Source: a virus
Reading direction: 5' to 3' (one strand)
Length of the DNA stretch: 36,652 nt
Virus record (IMG/VR): IMGVR_UViG_3300035695_000015
Span: 1-36,652 of that record
Of this stretch, positions 16,292 through 25,775 are shown in pieces. The first letter of the stretch is position 1. The number at the start of each line of letters is the position of its first letter. Below the pieces are notes generated by a model, which saw only the letters and a list, made by a program, of their open reading frames with translations, made no database searches and was not told where the DNA came from. Both the position numbers and the translations under genes were made by a program.

Positions 16292-17868
16292 TAATACACA
16301 TCCATTACGCCATTAGACACCACAAAACGTTGAAATCCCCAAAATCTCAATTGAGGCGTTAATTCATTTGCCTGACCAAGTTGTTGCCATCTAATTTGAT
16401 TGCGATATTGGCCAACAGTATTTAGTTCGCGCCCAACAATGTTAGAGAACGACTGATTGCCGTTCTTTGAAAACGACATATCTACTCTGGGAACATTAGG
16501 CTGTAAAGATGAGCATGATCCCTGTTGACTCAACATATGTCCTCCTTGCTGGGTAAGGATTTTACCGCCTTGTTGAGTCAACAATAACCCGTTACATTGA
16601 TTCAGATTCTTTAAGTAATAAACATTGCTAACACCCTGTTCTATCCAGAATGTAAATTGGCCTGCTCTAAACGTGGACGAGTCTTCTTTTCGGATAGATT
16701 TGCATATTCTAATACGAGGTATTTCCTCTCCCAATGTTCCAGCATCTTTGCTGTAATCATAGGTAACTAGCGTATTATTCATTCGATAGATACCAGCATC
16801 ATTAAGTGAGATGAAATAGCTTTCTTCCTGAAAATAAACAACATCACGCGCAGGATGATAGTTCATTTTTTCATCACATACATGAAAGAAAAGGTTTGTA
16901 GTAAAATCTCTGAGCAGCGTTAAATTATCTGCCTTATTATAGAATGTAATCTGATAGAACAGATGGCCATCCTGCCTATACATAAAAGCAGTAGACTGCT
17001 CTGGAAACTGGATTGTAGCCAGAACAAAGTCTATTCCATCAGAGGAAATTCTTTGAGCCGATGCCCCGTCACTCACCATAATACATGGCGCATTGTTTTC
17101 ATTCTTTGCAAGCCATACGATGAACTCATCACTTGCTGCTATTGTTCCGGGTGATACCACACCATTATCAATATTAAATGATTGAACACGAATATAGTTT
17201 TTATCGCCACCAACCTGAGTCCACACCTCTCCAACAGAGGAACCAAGCACAAGAACATTATTGCCGCGTCCAGGAAGGCGCTTAATTGCCAGCGCAAAAT
17301 CAGGTTTAGTCTGCACTTCAAACTGACTATCAAACTTTATAGCTGTATCTGTATCTCTTTCAAATGCGTACCAGTTCTGAGAGTTAATGCTATTCTTGGC
17401 TGAACCAATCAAAAAGAATGAATTATGGTAACAGACATACCCTGGAATAATAGGCTGCGATAAAAACATCAATGTCTGTTTTGTAAATGTATTATTAGTG
17501 TAATTATAAATATATGCAGCATCGCCATCTACAATGCATATCTGGGATGAAAGATTTTCATCAACATATACTTCGCCGAAAGCAGAGTTAATCTGTCCAA
17601 TAAAGGTCGGTATTATGTTTCCATCCAGTTTATATACAGTAGATGAAACAACAGCTATTAAAAAATCACCGCGAATAGAATGGAATAGGGCTCTACCTTC
17701 CCCAGTAGGCAAAAAATCCAGTTTCTTCTTAAAACCGGCATAGTTAATCAGCCAATCGTCCGACTGAAACATATTGTAGGTCTTCTCCACGCTGATCTTT
17801 GGAAACCGACCAAATATGCTTGATCCGACAACGTTGACAGGGACTGGCTGTGACTTGCTAACGCCCAT
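16291..17868 (-). CDS. P22 gp10-like tail accessory (packaged-DNA stabilisation) protein
   Basis: The 525-residue protein resembles P22 gp10: an N terminus with S-I-F-G-R-F-P-K-I-S-V-E-K-T-Y-N-M-F-Q-S-D and a long beta-propeller-like body with W-[TL] and V-L-G-S-S-V-G-E-V-W-T repeats. In P22 it closes the portal channel with gp4 and gp26. Near residues 425-450 are three short Q-Q-G repeats (L-T-Q-Q-G-G). It lies next to the gp4-like gene, the same order as in P22. Confidence 0.8.
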   Translation of the reverse strand: MGVSKSQPVPVNVVGSSIFGRFPKISVEKTYNMFQSDDWLINYAGFKKKLDFLPTGEGRALFHSIRGDFLIAVVSSTVYKLDGNIIPTFIGQINSAFGEVYVDENLSSQICIVDGDAAYIYNYTNNTFTKQTLMFLSQPIIPGYVCYHNSFFLIGSAKNSINSQNWYAFERDTDTAIKFDSQFEVQTKPDFALAIKRLPGRGNNVLVLGSSVGEVWTQVGGDKNYIRVQSFNIDNGVVSPGTIAASDEFIVWLAKNENNAPCIMVSDGASAQRISSDGIDFVLATIQFPEQSTAFMYRQDGHLFYQITFYNKADNLTLLRDFTTNLFFHVCDEKMNYHPARDVVYFQEESYFISLNDAGIYRMNNTLVTYDYSKDAGTLGEEIPRIRICKSIRKEDSSTFRAGQFTFWIEQGVSNVYYLKNLNQCNGLLLTQQGGKILTQQGGHMLSQQGSCSSLQPNVPRVDMSFSKNGNQSFSNIVGRELNTVGQYRNQIRWQQLGQANELTPQLRFWGFQRFVVSNGVMDVY

Positions 17869-17908
17869 TGAATCCGCCTGTTTTTATGGTCAAAATCCAC
17901 TTCCCAAT

Positions 17909-18616
17909 CTAATAAGGCTGAAAACCGCGCCCAAGATTTACTTGGCTCCACGAGTATCCGCCCTTTCTCTGCAACGTAGACTGCTTCTTCATTCTTAGGT
18001 CAATAAGCCGTGATTTCTTATTAATCCACGCTTCATATTTGCCAAGCTGCCTCAATACATTTGGTGGAGTATCATAGTTGTACTCAGAACATATCCTATC
18101 GGCTAAAGCATAATGAAGATACGTTCTATAAAATTGATCTATCGTTAAACTTATATCTTGTCCCAATGCGACAGTAGATAGGCGGAAAACACCATGAATT
18201 TCCATCGGATAAGCTTGGTCAGGAGCAAAGTAGATATGAAGATTACCGCCTCCAAATTGACGTTCGAAGTACCACTCAAATGGGAGCGTCTGAATGTTCT
18301 CCACCCTCGGCGATCCGAAAAAATTGTTTCTCTTGTCATATTGCATTGCATATCGAACGGTATCGAGAAAGAAAACCAACGTATCTATCTTAATCAGATT
18401 AGGAATCGGATAAACAATCTGACCAATAACAAAATTTGCGTTATAGGTCGTTTCATAAGGTATCATTCCATCATCAACTGTTTTTTCAGTGAGGATATCA
18501 TTTAACCATATAAGAGCATCTGCCTGCTGACCCCCGCTGACAGTTTCAAATTCACGAGACACAACTCCGCTTGCATGATATGAACTCGTGATTAGCTCTG
18601 TCGTTGTATAAGACAT
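17909..18616 (-). CDS. P22 gp4-like tail accessory factor
   Basis: This 235-residue protein starts with helices, has L-I-W-L-N-D-I-L-T-E-K-T-V-D-D-G-M-I-P-Y in the N-terminal third and a helical A-L-A-D-R-I-C-S-E-Y segment later, matching the head-to-tail accessory factor of P22-like phages that binds beneath the portal. The basic C-terminal tail ends G-R-G-F-Q-P-Y. It follows a terminator and precedes the gp10-like gene. Confidence 0.8.
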   Translation of the reverse strand: MSYTTTELITSSYHASGVVSREFETVSGGQQADALIWLNDILTEKTVDDGMIPYETTYNANFVIGQIVYPIPNLIKIDTLVFFLDTVRYAMQYDKRNNFFGSPRVENIQTLPFEWYFERQFGGGNLHIYFAPDQAYPMEIHGVFRLSTVALGQDISLTIDQFYRTYLHYALADRICSEYNYDTPPNVLRQLGKYEAWINKKSRLIDLRMKKQSTLQRKGGYSWSQVNLGRGFQPY

Positions 18617-18633
18617 ATTTTTCTCCTTTTTAT

Positions 18634-18657
18634 AAAAAATCCCCCTTTTCAGGGGGA
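18634..18657 (-). terminator. Intrinsic terminator between the decoration gene and the gp4-like gene
   Basis: On the minus strand TCCCCC (18652-18657) pairs with GGGGGA (18640-18645) across a six-base loop, followed by six T. It lies eight bases past the stop of the 263-residue gene. Partial termination here would make the head genes more abundant than the tail genes. Confidence 0.85.
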
Positions 18658-18664
18658 ATAATTT

Positions 18665-19456
18665 TTATTGAGGAGCGCTTAAATAATCTTTGAATCCAGC
18701 AACAGAAATATCAACGCTATCGCTACCATTACTAACTTTATAGAAAATGCTATTGTCAAATGAAGGTACCATTACCATAGACGCTTGCGCTGCTGCGACA
18801 CCACCACCTACCGTAATGATGCTAGTGGAAGCTGCGGCACTGCTACCAAATTGCACTGTGTTAGTAGCAGAATTTGGTGTATATGTTACAAGTAACAATA
18901 ATTCAGTAATAGGAGAAATAGAAGCGGTAGTCGTACTAAACAGACTTGGCACAGCATTTGCCAATGAAACACCTGTAAAGGATGTCGCATTACCACCTGT
19001 GAGAATACTAATAGGTGCATCGTAATAGTATGTTCTATCCTGCGCTCTTCCATATTGAAACCATCTTAAAATATGAGAAGATCCATCTGTTCGCATACAT
19101 CCAACTCGTCTGAAAACATCATATCCGACAGGAAGTTGAGGAACTATAAAATTGGTAGAGAAAACAGCAGAACCCGAATGATTTCCTGTAGAATCTCCAA
19201 CAGCGTAAACATAGTAAGTCGTGCTTGCTGCGATTGTTCCAGTATCTAAACCACCCGGTCCTACAAATGCAGTACTTAATGTTATTCCGCTATTAATAGG
19301 ATTAAGCGGCGTTAAGATATCAATATCATTTTCGTCTCTGTTATCTCTTGCTTCACCAGCATATAACACCATCGTCGTGTTGGTTGCCCACTGCAAAATG
19401 CACCCGTTAACGTATTTGATACCTTGATTCACAATCGGGGTATTTGGATTTGACAT
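18665..19456 (-). CDS. Probable capsid decoration or surface protein
   Basis: The 263-residue protein contains L-P-V-G-Y-D-V-F-R-R-V-G-C-M-R-T-D-G-S, a motif I have seen in phage fibre and surface proteins, flanked by beta-rich segments. It lies between two terminators, directly after the coat gene, so it is transcribed with the coat protein at high level, as expected of a decoration protein or head fibre. P22 itself has no gene in this position. Confidence 0.66.
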   Translation of the reverse strand: MSNPNTPIVNQGIKYVNGCILQWATNTTMVLYAGEARDNRDENDIDILTPLNPINSGITLSTAFVGPGGLDTGTIAASTTYYVYAVGDSTGNHSGSAVFSTNFIVPQLPVGYDVFRRVGCMRTDGSSHILRWFQYGRAQDRTYYYDAPISILTGGNATSFTGVSLANAVPSLFSTTTASISPITELLLLVTYTPNSATNTVQFGSSAAASTSIITVGGGVAAAQASMVMVPSFDNSIFYKVSNGSDSVDISVAGFKDYLSAPQ

Positions 19457-19483
19457 AATTAAATATCCTTTTCAGTAAGATGC

Positions 19484-19512
19484 AAAAAGAACCGGTAACA
19501 TTTTGTTACCGG
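19484..19512 (-). terminator. Intrinsic terminator after the coat protein gene
   Basis: On the minus strand CCGGTAAC (19505-19512) and GTTACCGG (19492-19499) form an eight-pair stem with a five-base loop. TTC and a TTTTT run follow (19484-19488). Confidence 0.82.
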
Positions 19513-19522
19513 CTAGCCATAA

Positions 19523-20767
19523 TTAAATTGGTAATGCAACCATCATAGAATATTCATCTACGAGTGTTTTACCCCAGATAATGTCATGTACCATCCCGCG
19601 TTGATTCTGACCAAACAATGATCCATAGTACTGACGAATCGATGCACCGCTATCTTCGTCTGTAGCAACAGATGTTTTGTAGGGATCTTCATCAGGCAAT
19701 TTCGGCATAGCCAAATACAATGGATTACCAGACATAATCAATCCGCATCTATGATCCGGCAGAACTGTAACCTGCATACCCGGAACAATAGCGGTTGTAA
19801 TATTCTGATTTCGTCCAGATGTTGCTTGCAACGCCGGGAAAATAGTAACTGTAACCTGACTACCACCAGTAGAAGCAGCATTTGCAGTTGCTCTGAACTG
19901 GACAGGTGACTGAGATGGCAAATGCCCAATGAAGGTCAGGAAGCGAACATTTGTCTGTCCAGAAACCCCGTCACTAAACTGGAATTTGTCATACTGTTTT
20001 ACTGAGTTTGGATCGGTAGCAGCATGAGTACCACTGAAAGTAATGGATGTAACAGCTCCATCACCATCTACAGTCGTGCTTACTACTGTTAAAACGCTAC
20101 CAGAATTCCCTTCTGTGCCTGCCAAGTGAGTCTTCAAAAGGTTAGATTCATACCATTCACAATCCGAAAACTTACCCAGCATCCAGCTCATAGATTCTTT
20201 ATTATTGCGATCTATGGTGAACTGATTCAGGTTAGAGTTTACGATTGGCGGATAAGTTGTAACGCTTAAGTAACCTTTTGTATTATCTTTAGCTGCACCG
20301 TAGTTTCTGAAGAAAGCCAATGCGTTTGCTAACTGAAGAGCTGTTGAAATCGGTGTTACACCATCACCATAAAATCTATACGTATTAGATTCAGCAAGTG
20401 CAGCAACGTCTGCTTCAACCTGAGAACCCATTTCTGCAACAGCCGATTTACCGAATTTTTCCATGTAGTCACGAACGTTAAAGATGAACTGTTGCGCAGT
20501 GAATTGATACGAAACAGAAAGTTCTTTATTAACAGTAAGGTTCTGAACGCGCTGGGCTGCTGACTGAAAGCTAATAACCAAACTAGGCGTTGTTGTCATA
20601 CGGGGCGGCAGATCAAACGATACTGTGTCGCCAAGGTTCTTCGGCACATCATCATTAAATCGTTCGAATTTTTTATTTGCTGTAGAGATGAAAGCAAAGC
20701 TGTTTAAAAGTAATGCAAGGTTTGATTCGTTATAAGTGATAACTTGTTGCAAAATATTCGTAGTCAT
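19523..20767 (-). CDS. Major capsid protein, P22 gp5-like
   Basis: The 414-residue protein matches the P22 coat family: N-terminal helices with a T-Y-N-E-S-N-L-A-L-L-L-N-S-F segment, D-T-V-S-F-D-L-P-P-R then a Q-[RN]-L-T-V-N-K-E-L-S-V-S-Y-Q-F-T block, and an inserted beta domain in the middle. P22 coat has 430 residues, close to this length. Order portal, scaffold, coat, gp4-like is conserved. AAAGGAGTTTTCGC precedes the ATG, and a strong terminator follows the gene. Confidence 0.9.
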   Translation of the reverse strand: MTTNILQQVITYNESNLALLLNSFAFISTANKKFERFNDDVPKNLGDTVSFDLPPRMTTTPSLVISFQSAAQRVQNLTVNKELSVSYQFTAQQFIFNVRDYMEKFGKSAVAEMGSQVEADVAALAESNTYRFYGDGVTPISTALQLANALAFFRNYGAAKDNTKGYLSVTTYPPIVNSNLNQFTIDRNNKESMSWMLGKFSDCEWYESNLLKTHLAGTEGNSGSVLTVVSTTVDGDGAVTSITFSGTHAATDPNSVKQYDKFQFSDGVSGQTNVRFLTFIGHLPSQSPVQFRATANAASTGGSQVTVTIFPALQATSGRNQNITTAIVPGMQVTVLPDHRCGLIMSGNPLYLAMPKLPDEDPYKTSVATDEDSGASIRQYYGSLFGQNQRGMVHDIIWGKTLVDEYSMMVALPI

Positions 20768-20831
20768 TGCGAAAACTCCTTTAAGAAATTTTTTGCAACG
20801 GCAACGAGATTTTTGCGTTAGCTTATGTCAA

Positions 20832-21572
20832 CTACCCTCTAAGCCATGGCTCGCTTCGCAAGCTTTTAATCGTCTGCTTACCGTTGCTACCGGAAACTCT
20901 AGAGGCTTGCAAACGGTCGAGGGGGGCTGCTGTCTGTTGATCCTGAGCTTCAGATTGTGCTTGCTTATTTGCAGTTATCGATTGTGATAACTTCTGCAAT
21001 TCAGCGATAGCCTGTCTCGGGTTCTTCTCAGCAAGTCGATCAAGTCCAGCGATTTTTAATGGGTTCTTGGATATGTCGTACAACACATCGTGCGCATTAT
21101 CGACGTTCTCTGCAAGCAGATAAGCCAATTGCGGGAAGGCTGCCGGGTCAAAATCCTTCGTTACCTCATCAAAATCGTCATAAGCAGATTTACCTTGTGC
21201 CACTTTAGAAAGATATTTTTGAGAAACAGACTGAACATGAGCTCTCATCATCTCCTGCTCTTGCTTTTCTCTTTCCTGCTGTAATTGCTGGTTAAATCTT
21301 TCTTGTACCTTTTGGTACACAGCATCTGTATCAACAGCATTTGGAGAATTATTGTTTCCAGATGGCTGCTGGCTTCTGGAAGCATTTAACTGCTCCATGT
21401 CTCTTTGATACTTCTGCTCAAGCTCGCGTTTGGTAGCATCTACCGCCTTGGACTTTTCAGCATTCACAATCTTCGCTACCTGGTCACGGGTAAAAACTTT
21501 ATCCGTTTGAGGCTGCTGAACATTGGTATCTACTGAACCTGTACCAAGGTCTGAAACTTGAATCTCTTCCAT
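20832..21572 (-). CDS. Scaffolding protein
   Basis: The 246-residue product is highly charged, Gln-rich and helical, with a long coiled coil in the first half (about residues 28-110) and a basic C terminus ending L-R-S-E-P-W-L-R-G. The composition and the place between portal and coat genes fit a scaffolding protein that guides procapsid assembly and leaves before packaging. GAGGAAAAAGA precedes the ATG. P22 scaffold is a little longer (303 residues). Confidence 0.82.
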   Translation of the reverse strand: MEEIQVSDLGTGSVDTNVQQPQTDKVFTRDQVAKIVNAEKSKAVDATKRELEQKYQRDMEQLNASRSQQPSGNNNSPNAVDTDAVYQKVQERFNQQLQQEREKQEQEMMRAHVQSVSQKYLSKVAQGKSAYDDFDEVTKDFDPAAFPQLAYLLAENVDNAHDVLYDISKNPLKIAGLDRLAEKNPRQAIAELQKLSQSITANKQAQSEAQDQQTAAPLDRLQASRVSGSNGKQTIKSLRSEPWLRG

Positions 21573-21731
21573 TCTTTTTCCTCTTTGATTTTTTTGTCGC
21601 GCTTTTCTGCGCTAAGTTTCCTTCGTAACGAAAAGGATCGCCCATTTTACCGCATGAGTGCGTAGAGAATATCTTTTGTACGTACCTGTTAATATTCTGG
21701 ATATGATGTCATGTGAAATGTCAAGAAATAT

Positions 21732-21929
21732 CTATTTCTTTTTCATTTTTTTCAATGTGATTGCCAAAGAAGCTTGCTTTCTGGTCGTTGGATTTTTAGC
21801 ATTCTTCGCTTCACTTTTAAGTTTATCCATAGGAATGGTTTTTCCTTCCTTTACTCCCATTTTTTTACGAAGAGCGCCCTTGTGTGCGGGGTTAATAGCA
21901 TCCTGAATGAATTTCTTTTTATTCGCCAT
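21732..21929 (-). CDS. Small basic protein between portal and scaffold
   Basis: This 65-residue Lys-rich protein begins A-N-K-K-K-F-I-Q-D-A and has A-L-R-K-K-M-G-V-K-E-G and T-R-K-Q-A-S-L-A-I-T-L. I recognise this as a type of short basic phage protein that often lies near head genes. A DNA-binding or packaged role is possible. It resembles in style, but not in alignment, the 48-residue protein at 27240-27386. About 160 bases without a gene follow it before the scaffold gene. Confidence 0.68.
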   Translation of the reverse strand: MANKKKFIQDAINPAHKGALRKKMGVKEGKTIPMDKLKSEAKNAKNPTTRKQASLAITLKKMKKK

Positions 21930-24048
21930 GTCCTATGCTCCTTTCCAATGTATTATTAATGTGTTCGCCTATTTTTACTGCTGATTCGACAGAACTTCGA
22001 GTATTCTCGGCGTCTATCTCGGCTGCTTTTAACTGATTCTGTACGTCTGAATCTCTGATCTGGCTAATTACCTGCAAGAACTTGGTATCCGAGTCTCTCT
22101 GACGTAATTCTAAATTAGATGCATCTGTTTCAGCTTTCTGCTGAATAGCCATTACTGCAACTTGGCCTTCTGAAGGTGACTGCAGGTCTTTTTGCATTCC
22201 AGCAAGCTCTAACGCCTGTTTTTGAGATTCCAATTGGGCCTGTTGCATCTGCTGCTGCTGCATCTGCTCCTGAACTTTCTGTTGTTCCTGCATCCATTCA
22301 TTAGCCTGTTCTTTCAACTGGTCAATGCCACGCATCTCAATATTATCAAGAATAACTGGCAGTCCTTTAGCATTGAAGAAGTCAGCAAATCCTTTATTTG
22401 CCTGAGACATAGCAATAACAGTTTGTAGCGCCATTTCTTTCTGCATAGCAAAGTTAACGCCCATTTCAACTTTGACCTGTAAGCTATTAGGGTCATAGTT
22501 CATAAACAGAGAGCCTTTTTTATTGATCTCCATGAACTTGCGCTTACCATTTGGCAGCAATATAGGAAGGCTTCTAGGTGTTCTGTAGTATTTAGGAATC
22601 AGATCAACAATGATTTGAGCTACCCGGTTTAATCCTTTTATGTAACCAACCAGATATGGAACCGATGCTCCATCGCTTTGAATAGCACTTCTAGCGAACG
22701 CTATCCCTGACATTGGAGCCTGACTAATCCCCGATGACGTATCATAATTACCCAGTATGGCTTGGGTCATTTCATCCGTCATCCGAAAGGTATTCGTAAT
22801 TTCAGGCGGAATAGGCGTTCTATTAACTTCACGTGGTGGCGGCAATGTAATAGTAGGATTATTTGTATCTAGAAAGTGGTTGTACATCAAAACATCGGCC
22901 TTCTGGATATTTTGATATGGTTCCTGATAATCTTCTGGAATCGATTCAATAGCTACAATGAATTTATGCTGAATTGTATTCTCAAGCTCATTAGCTAATG
23001 ACTGACCAGCAAAGTTCTTTAACCGCTGAATGCCTTCCGCATGATAAACATAGGGACGTGTCATCTGGGTATAAGCACCAGAATCATTGATATTAACTGA
23101 ATTGCCATCAACGAATACTAGTGGAAGATACTTAAAGTTAGTTTCGACATAATCCAATACCCGGCTTTCACAGAATCTATATCGGCAGATGTATTCAATA
23201 AAAGTCTTTCTTTCACTAATAACTGCCGGTGGCTGGGCAATAATTCCTTGAGCTTCCCACTTTTCTAAAAATTCATTGTATTCATCTTTGGTAACGCTAT
23301 GCCCATTAGAAAGCTTATAAATAGTAGCCTTTTTCTTTTTCTTTTCATAAAAATCACAAACAAGGATGACTTTTTCTTTTTCAGCCTGAAATGACCAGTT
23401 AAATCCTGATAAAGAGCTGGTGAACTTCATTTCTTTTGCAATGTCTTCTCCAAACTCATCCTTGAATGCTTCTTCAGTCATTGGATAAAGTTCAGCAGCA
23501 AATCGCCCATCACCTTTATGGGATTTTTTAGCTAACGGATCAAATACAGTAAGCGTGGGATAGTTAACCTTCTCTACACATATGTTTTGCTCAAAAGACA
23601 TTTCATTGACGTATTCTGTATAAACTCGCATGACGGAAAAGCCGCCTGCTAGCAAATCTGAATACACGTTATAGTCGAGCATGTCATTTGCGCCATCAAA
23701 GAATATAGCTCTCAAATGAGCTTCAACTACACTCAAAGTGGCAGTGAAATTTGCATCTAGCATGTTTAGAGGAACACCATCGGCAGCTCTTACTGTCAAA
23801 GATGGTTGTTGTTTAGCAAAATCACCCCTCTTTTTCGAAACTATTGACTCTAGAATGTTAAATTCAAGAGTTGGCATTCCCATATCAGTTAATGTTGCTG
23901 TTGCATCTTGGTTCTGAGAAGTTTTGAATACGAATTTAACGAATTTTTCAAAGCGCTGTACATTTTCAGAGTTGGCTTGCTGGCCTTCTTCTACAAATTT
24001 CTTTAAATCAGGAAGTCTATCTGTGTGAATTTTAGCCAATTCTGCCAT
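21919..24048 (-). CDS. Portal protein, P22 gp1-like
   Basis: I placed the start at ATG 24048, which has GGCAGGAG nine bases upstream; the frame is open further upstream but would run 125 bases into the terminase gene. The 709-residue protein is close in length to P22 gp1 (725). It contains an N-terminal helical wing region, a central P-L-A-K-K-S-H-K-G-D-G-R segment and a Gln-rich coiled coil near the C terminus that matches the helical barrel of the P22 portal. Twelve copies would form the DNA entry channel. It overlaps terL by 17 bases. Confidence 0.88.
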   Translation of the reverse strand: MAELAKIHTDRLPDLKKFVEEGQQANSENVQRFEKFVKFVFKTSQNQDATATLTDMGMPTLEFNILESIVSKKRGDFAKQQPSLTVRAADGVPLNMLDANFTATLSVVEAHLRAIFFDGANDMLDYNVYSDLLAGGFSVMRVYTEYVNEMSFEQNICVEKVNYPTLTVFDPLAKKSHKGDGRFAAELYPMTEEAFKDEFGEDIAKEMKFTSSLSGFNWSFQAEKEKVILVCDFYEKKKKKATIYKLSNGHSVTKDEYNEFLEKWEAQGIIAQPPAVISERKTFIEYICRYRFCESRVLDYVETNFKYLPLVFVDGNSVNINDSGAYTQMTRPYVYHAEGIQRLKNFAGQSLANELENTIQHKFIVAIESIPEDYQEPYQNIQKADVLMYNHFLDTNNPTITLPPPREVNRTPIPPEITNTFRMTDEMTQAILGNYDTSSGISQAPMSGIAFARSAIQSDGASVPYLVGYIKGLNRVAQIIVDLIPKYYRTPRSLPILLPNGKRKFMEINKKGSLFMNYDPNSLQVKVEMGVNFAMQKEMALQTVIAMSQANKGFADFFNAKGLPVILDNIEMRGIDQLKEQANEWMQEQQKVQEQMQQQQMQQAQLESQKQALELAGMQKDLQSPSEGQVAVMAIQQKAETDASNLELRQRDSDTKFLQVISQIRDSDVQNQLKAAEIDAENTRSSVESAVKIGEHINNTLERSIGHGE

Positions 24049-25549
24049 GTTTAGCGGCTCCTGCCCGTATTTTTTGTTTGAAAGACCTACCCATATTTTC
24101 GGCCAAAGTTTTCCTCTGTGTTTGGCGATTGTCAATAGAGTACAATGTTTTTTCAATTAAAGCGATACGGATTCCGTCAGAGAGAGTATCTGCTATATCA
24201 TCAAATCGATGTGTATTATTTGCTGTTATTTTAGCCATGTGGTTAATACACATTTCAGAATGCTTGGAATTTGAAGTAAATGATACTCTCTTGGAAGCTA
24301 TATAGGGCTGTATTTCAAGGAACCTTTGTGTTTTTGAACCAGAAGCCTTTGTCCTTTCAATTTCTCTGATTGTTAATCCGCGCATATCTCGCAGAACATT
24401 AACCAATGTTACACCAGTAGATTTTCTCTCGATAGCTGCCATCATTGGAGGACATTTATGTAAAGTACAATTTGCGTAAAAATCAATAAATGCTTCTTTT
24501 AAATCTTTTGGCTCAATCCTGATCTCGACACAGTCAATCCAATGAATTCCCAGCTCGCCTGTTTTCTTGCCAAATGTTTCTATCTCATACACTCCAAACA
24601 TACTAAATACAGTAGCGTCATTCCACGACTTGTCTGTTTCAGAGGTATCAGCAGTGATAAATGTTGATATTATGGTAGGCTCTTCATCAAGCATAACAAA
24701 CCATTCTGGCTTGAATAAACCACCACCTGCCGGTAATGGGTCTTGTTGATATTGAGCAGCAAATACATAAGGTGATTTTTCTTGGAGGGCCAATAGTTTT
24801 TGTTTAGGCATCATTTCTGGATAGAGAGCATTTCCTGCTTCATCTAATCCCTTCAATACCGTTCGATTCCAAATATCAACGTCTTTTCCGCTCATAAAGT
24901 ATGCAGTTAGGTCAGCTTCATGAACGCATTGACCCACGCTAACAATAGGTACATTAATCCCACGAGGTCTCTGACGAATAGTTTCATCATAGTTTCGAAT
25001 CACGCTTTCACGAATAGTATCGCTATGTGCTTCATCTGGTTTATGAGCATCGTCTAACAAAACAGCGCCGCTCATTCTATCCAATCCTGGCAATCCGGCA
25101 TCTTGTCCAGTAATAGCGCCGGAGCTACCAAATGCTTTAATCGATCCGCCTTTTGTAGTTTTGAATGAATCTTTTGCTCGGCTGTTCGGGTCTAAAAACA
25201 CACCGAATAAGTAGCCATACATTCTGGATGACACAATGGATTTAATGAAAGCCGTATGCTTTGAAGCAAGCTCATGCCCATAAGATATATAAAGGAAATT
25301 ACAATCGGGATATTCAGACCAACACCACGCTACAAACATGCATAAAAATGTAGACTTACCGCATCCAGGAGGAACGTTAATAATCTCGCGCAAAGATTCT
25401 AATCTTCTTACCTTGGTGAGCGTGCGGCACACAGTAATATGGTGGCTCTCTCTGCCGATAGGGTTACTGACGATGAACTCCCGACCTGTGATATGCTGAA
25501 AGAAATACCGAGTAAACTCAAGAAGAGAACCGCGCAAACGGCTAGCCAT
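24032..25549 (-). CDS. terL: Terminase large subunit
   Basis: This 505-residue packaging ATPase-nuclease has Walker A N-V-P-P-G-C-G-K-S-T (near residue 60), Walker B A-V-L-L-D-D (near 165) and a C-terminal nuclease domain with T-A-D-T-S-E-T-D, A-I-E-R-K-S-T-G and H-R-F-D-D-I-A-D. The Walker B has Asp where many terminases have Glu. The start chosen has AAAAGGAAGAA upstream; an ATG nine codons earlier (25576) has AAAGG touching the start codon and is less likely. The protein translocates DNA through the portal and cuts it when the head is full. Confidence 0.92.
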   Translation of the reverse strand: MASRLRGSLLEFTRYFFQHITGREFIVSNPIGRESHHITVCRTLTKVRRLESLREIINVPPGCGKSTFLCMFVAWCWSEYPDCNFLYISYGHELASKHTAFIKSIVSSRMYGYLFGVFLDPNSRAKDSFKTTKGGSIKAFGSSGAITGQDAGLPGLDRMSGAVLLDDAHKPDEAHSDTIRESVIRNYDETIRQRPRGINVPIVSVGQCVHEADLTAYFMSGKDVDIWNRTVLKGLDEAGNALYPEMMPKQKLLALQEKSPYVFAAQYQQDPLPAGGGLFKPEWFVMLDEEPTIISTFITADTSETDKSWNDATVFSMFGVYEIETFGKKTGELGIHWIDCVEIRIEPKDLKEAFIDFYANCTLHKCPPMMAAIERKSTGVTLVNVLRDMRGLTIREIERTKASGSKTQRFLEIQPYIASKRVSFTSNSKHSEMCINHMAKITANNTHRFDDIADTLSDGIRIALIEKTLYSIDNRQTQRKTLAENMGRSFKQKIRAGAAKHGRIG

Positions 25550-25612
25550 TTCTTCCTTTTCATGGTCGATTATCATCCTTTGTAATATACCTTATCTTAT
25601 AACCTTACTTTT

Positions 25613-25717
25613 TTAAAATGGAAACATATTTAATCTCAACTGATTTTCTAGCCATCTTAAACAAGCCCTATAAGACCTTATCTTTTTGTAATTTACTTTT
25701 CGGATTTTAATAAACAA
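25613..25717 (-). CDS. Possible 34-aa basic microprotein upstream of terL
   Basis: A TTG codon at 25717 has AAAGGAGATC nine bases upstream, a better ribosome-binding site than many here. The predicted peptide is strongly basic, rich in Arg, Lys and Leu, and ends M-F-P-F. It overlaps the end of the small frame at 25707-25775. No family recognised; the TTG start makes it uncertain. Confidence 0.35.
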   Translation of the reverse strand: MFIKIRKVNYKKIRSYRACLRWLENQLRLNMFPF

Positions 25718-25775
25718 TTAAACGATCTCCTTTAGGCATCGATAGGGGGATTGTTGTGTTTAGTTGGATTATCAT
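25707..25775 (-). CDS. Possible 22-aa remnant of a phage I-Q-L-N...P-K-G protein
   Basis: The frame starts with an ATG overlapping the TGA of the preceding gene (ATGA) and reads I-I-Q-L-N-T-T-I-P-L-S-M-P-K-G-D before stopping. This resembles the N terminus of a small phage protein family that continues for about 60 residues. Here a stop codon follows after only 22 residues, so it may be a truncated remnant or chance. Confidence 0.3.
   Translation of the reverse strand: MIIQLNTTIPLSMPKGDRLIVY

Noticed and set aside
24049-24156. Longer N terminus for the portal protein
   Set aside because: It would overlap terL by 125 bases, has no ribosome-binding site, and its residues do not look like a portal start, whereas ATG 24048 has a good site.
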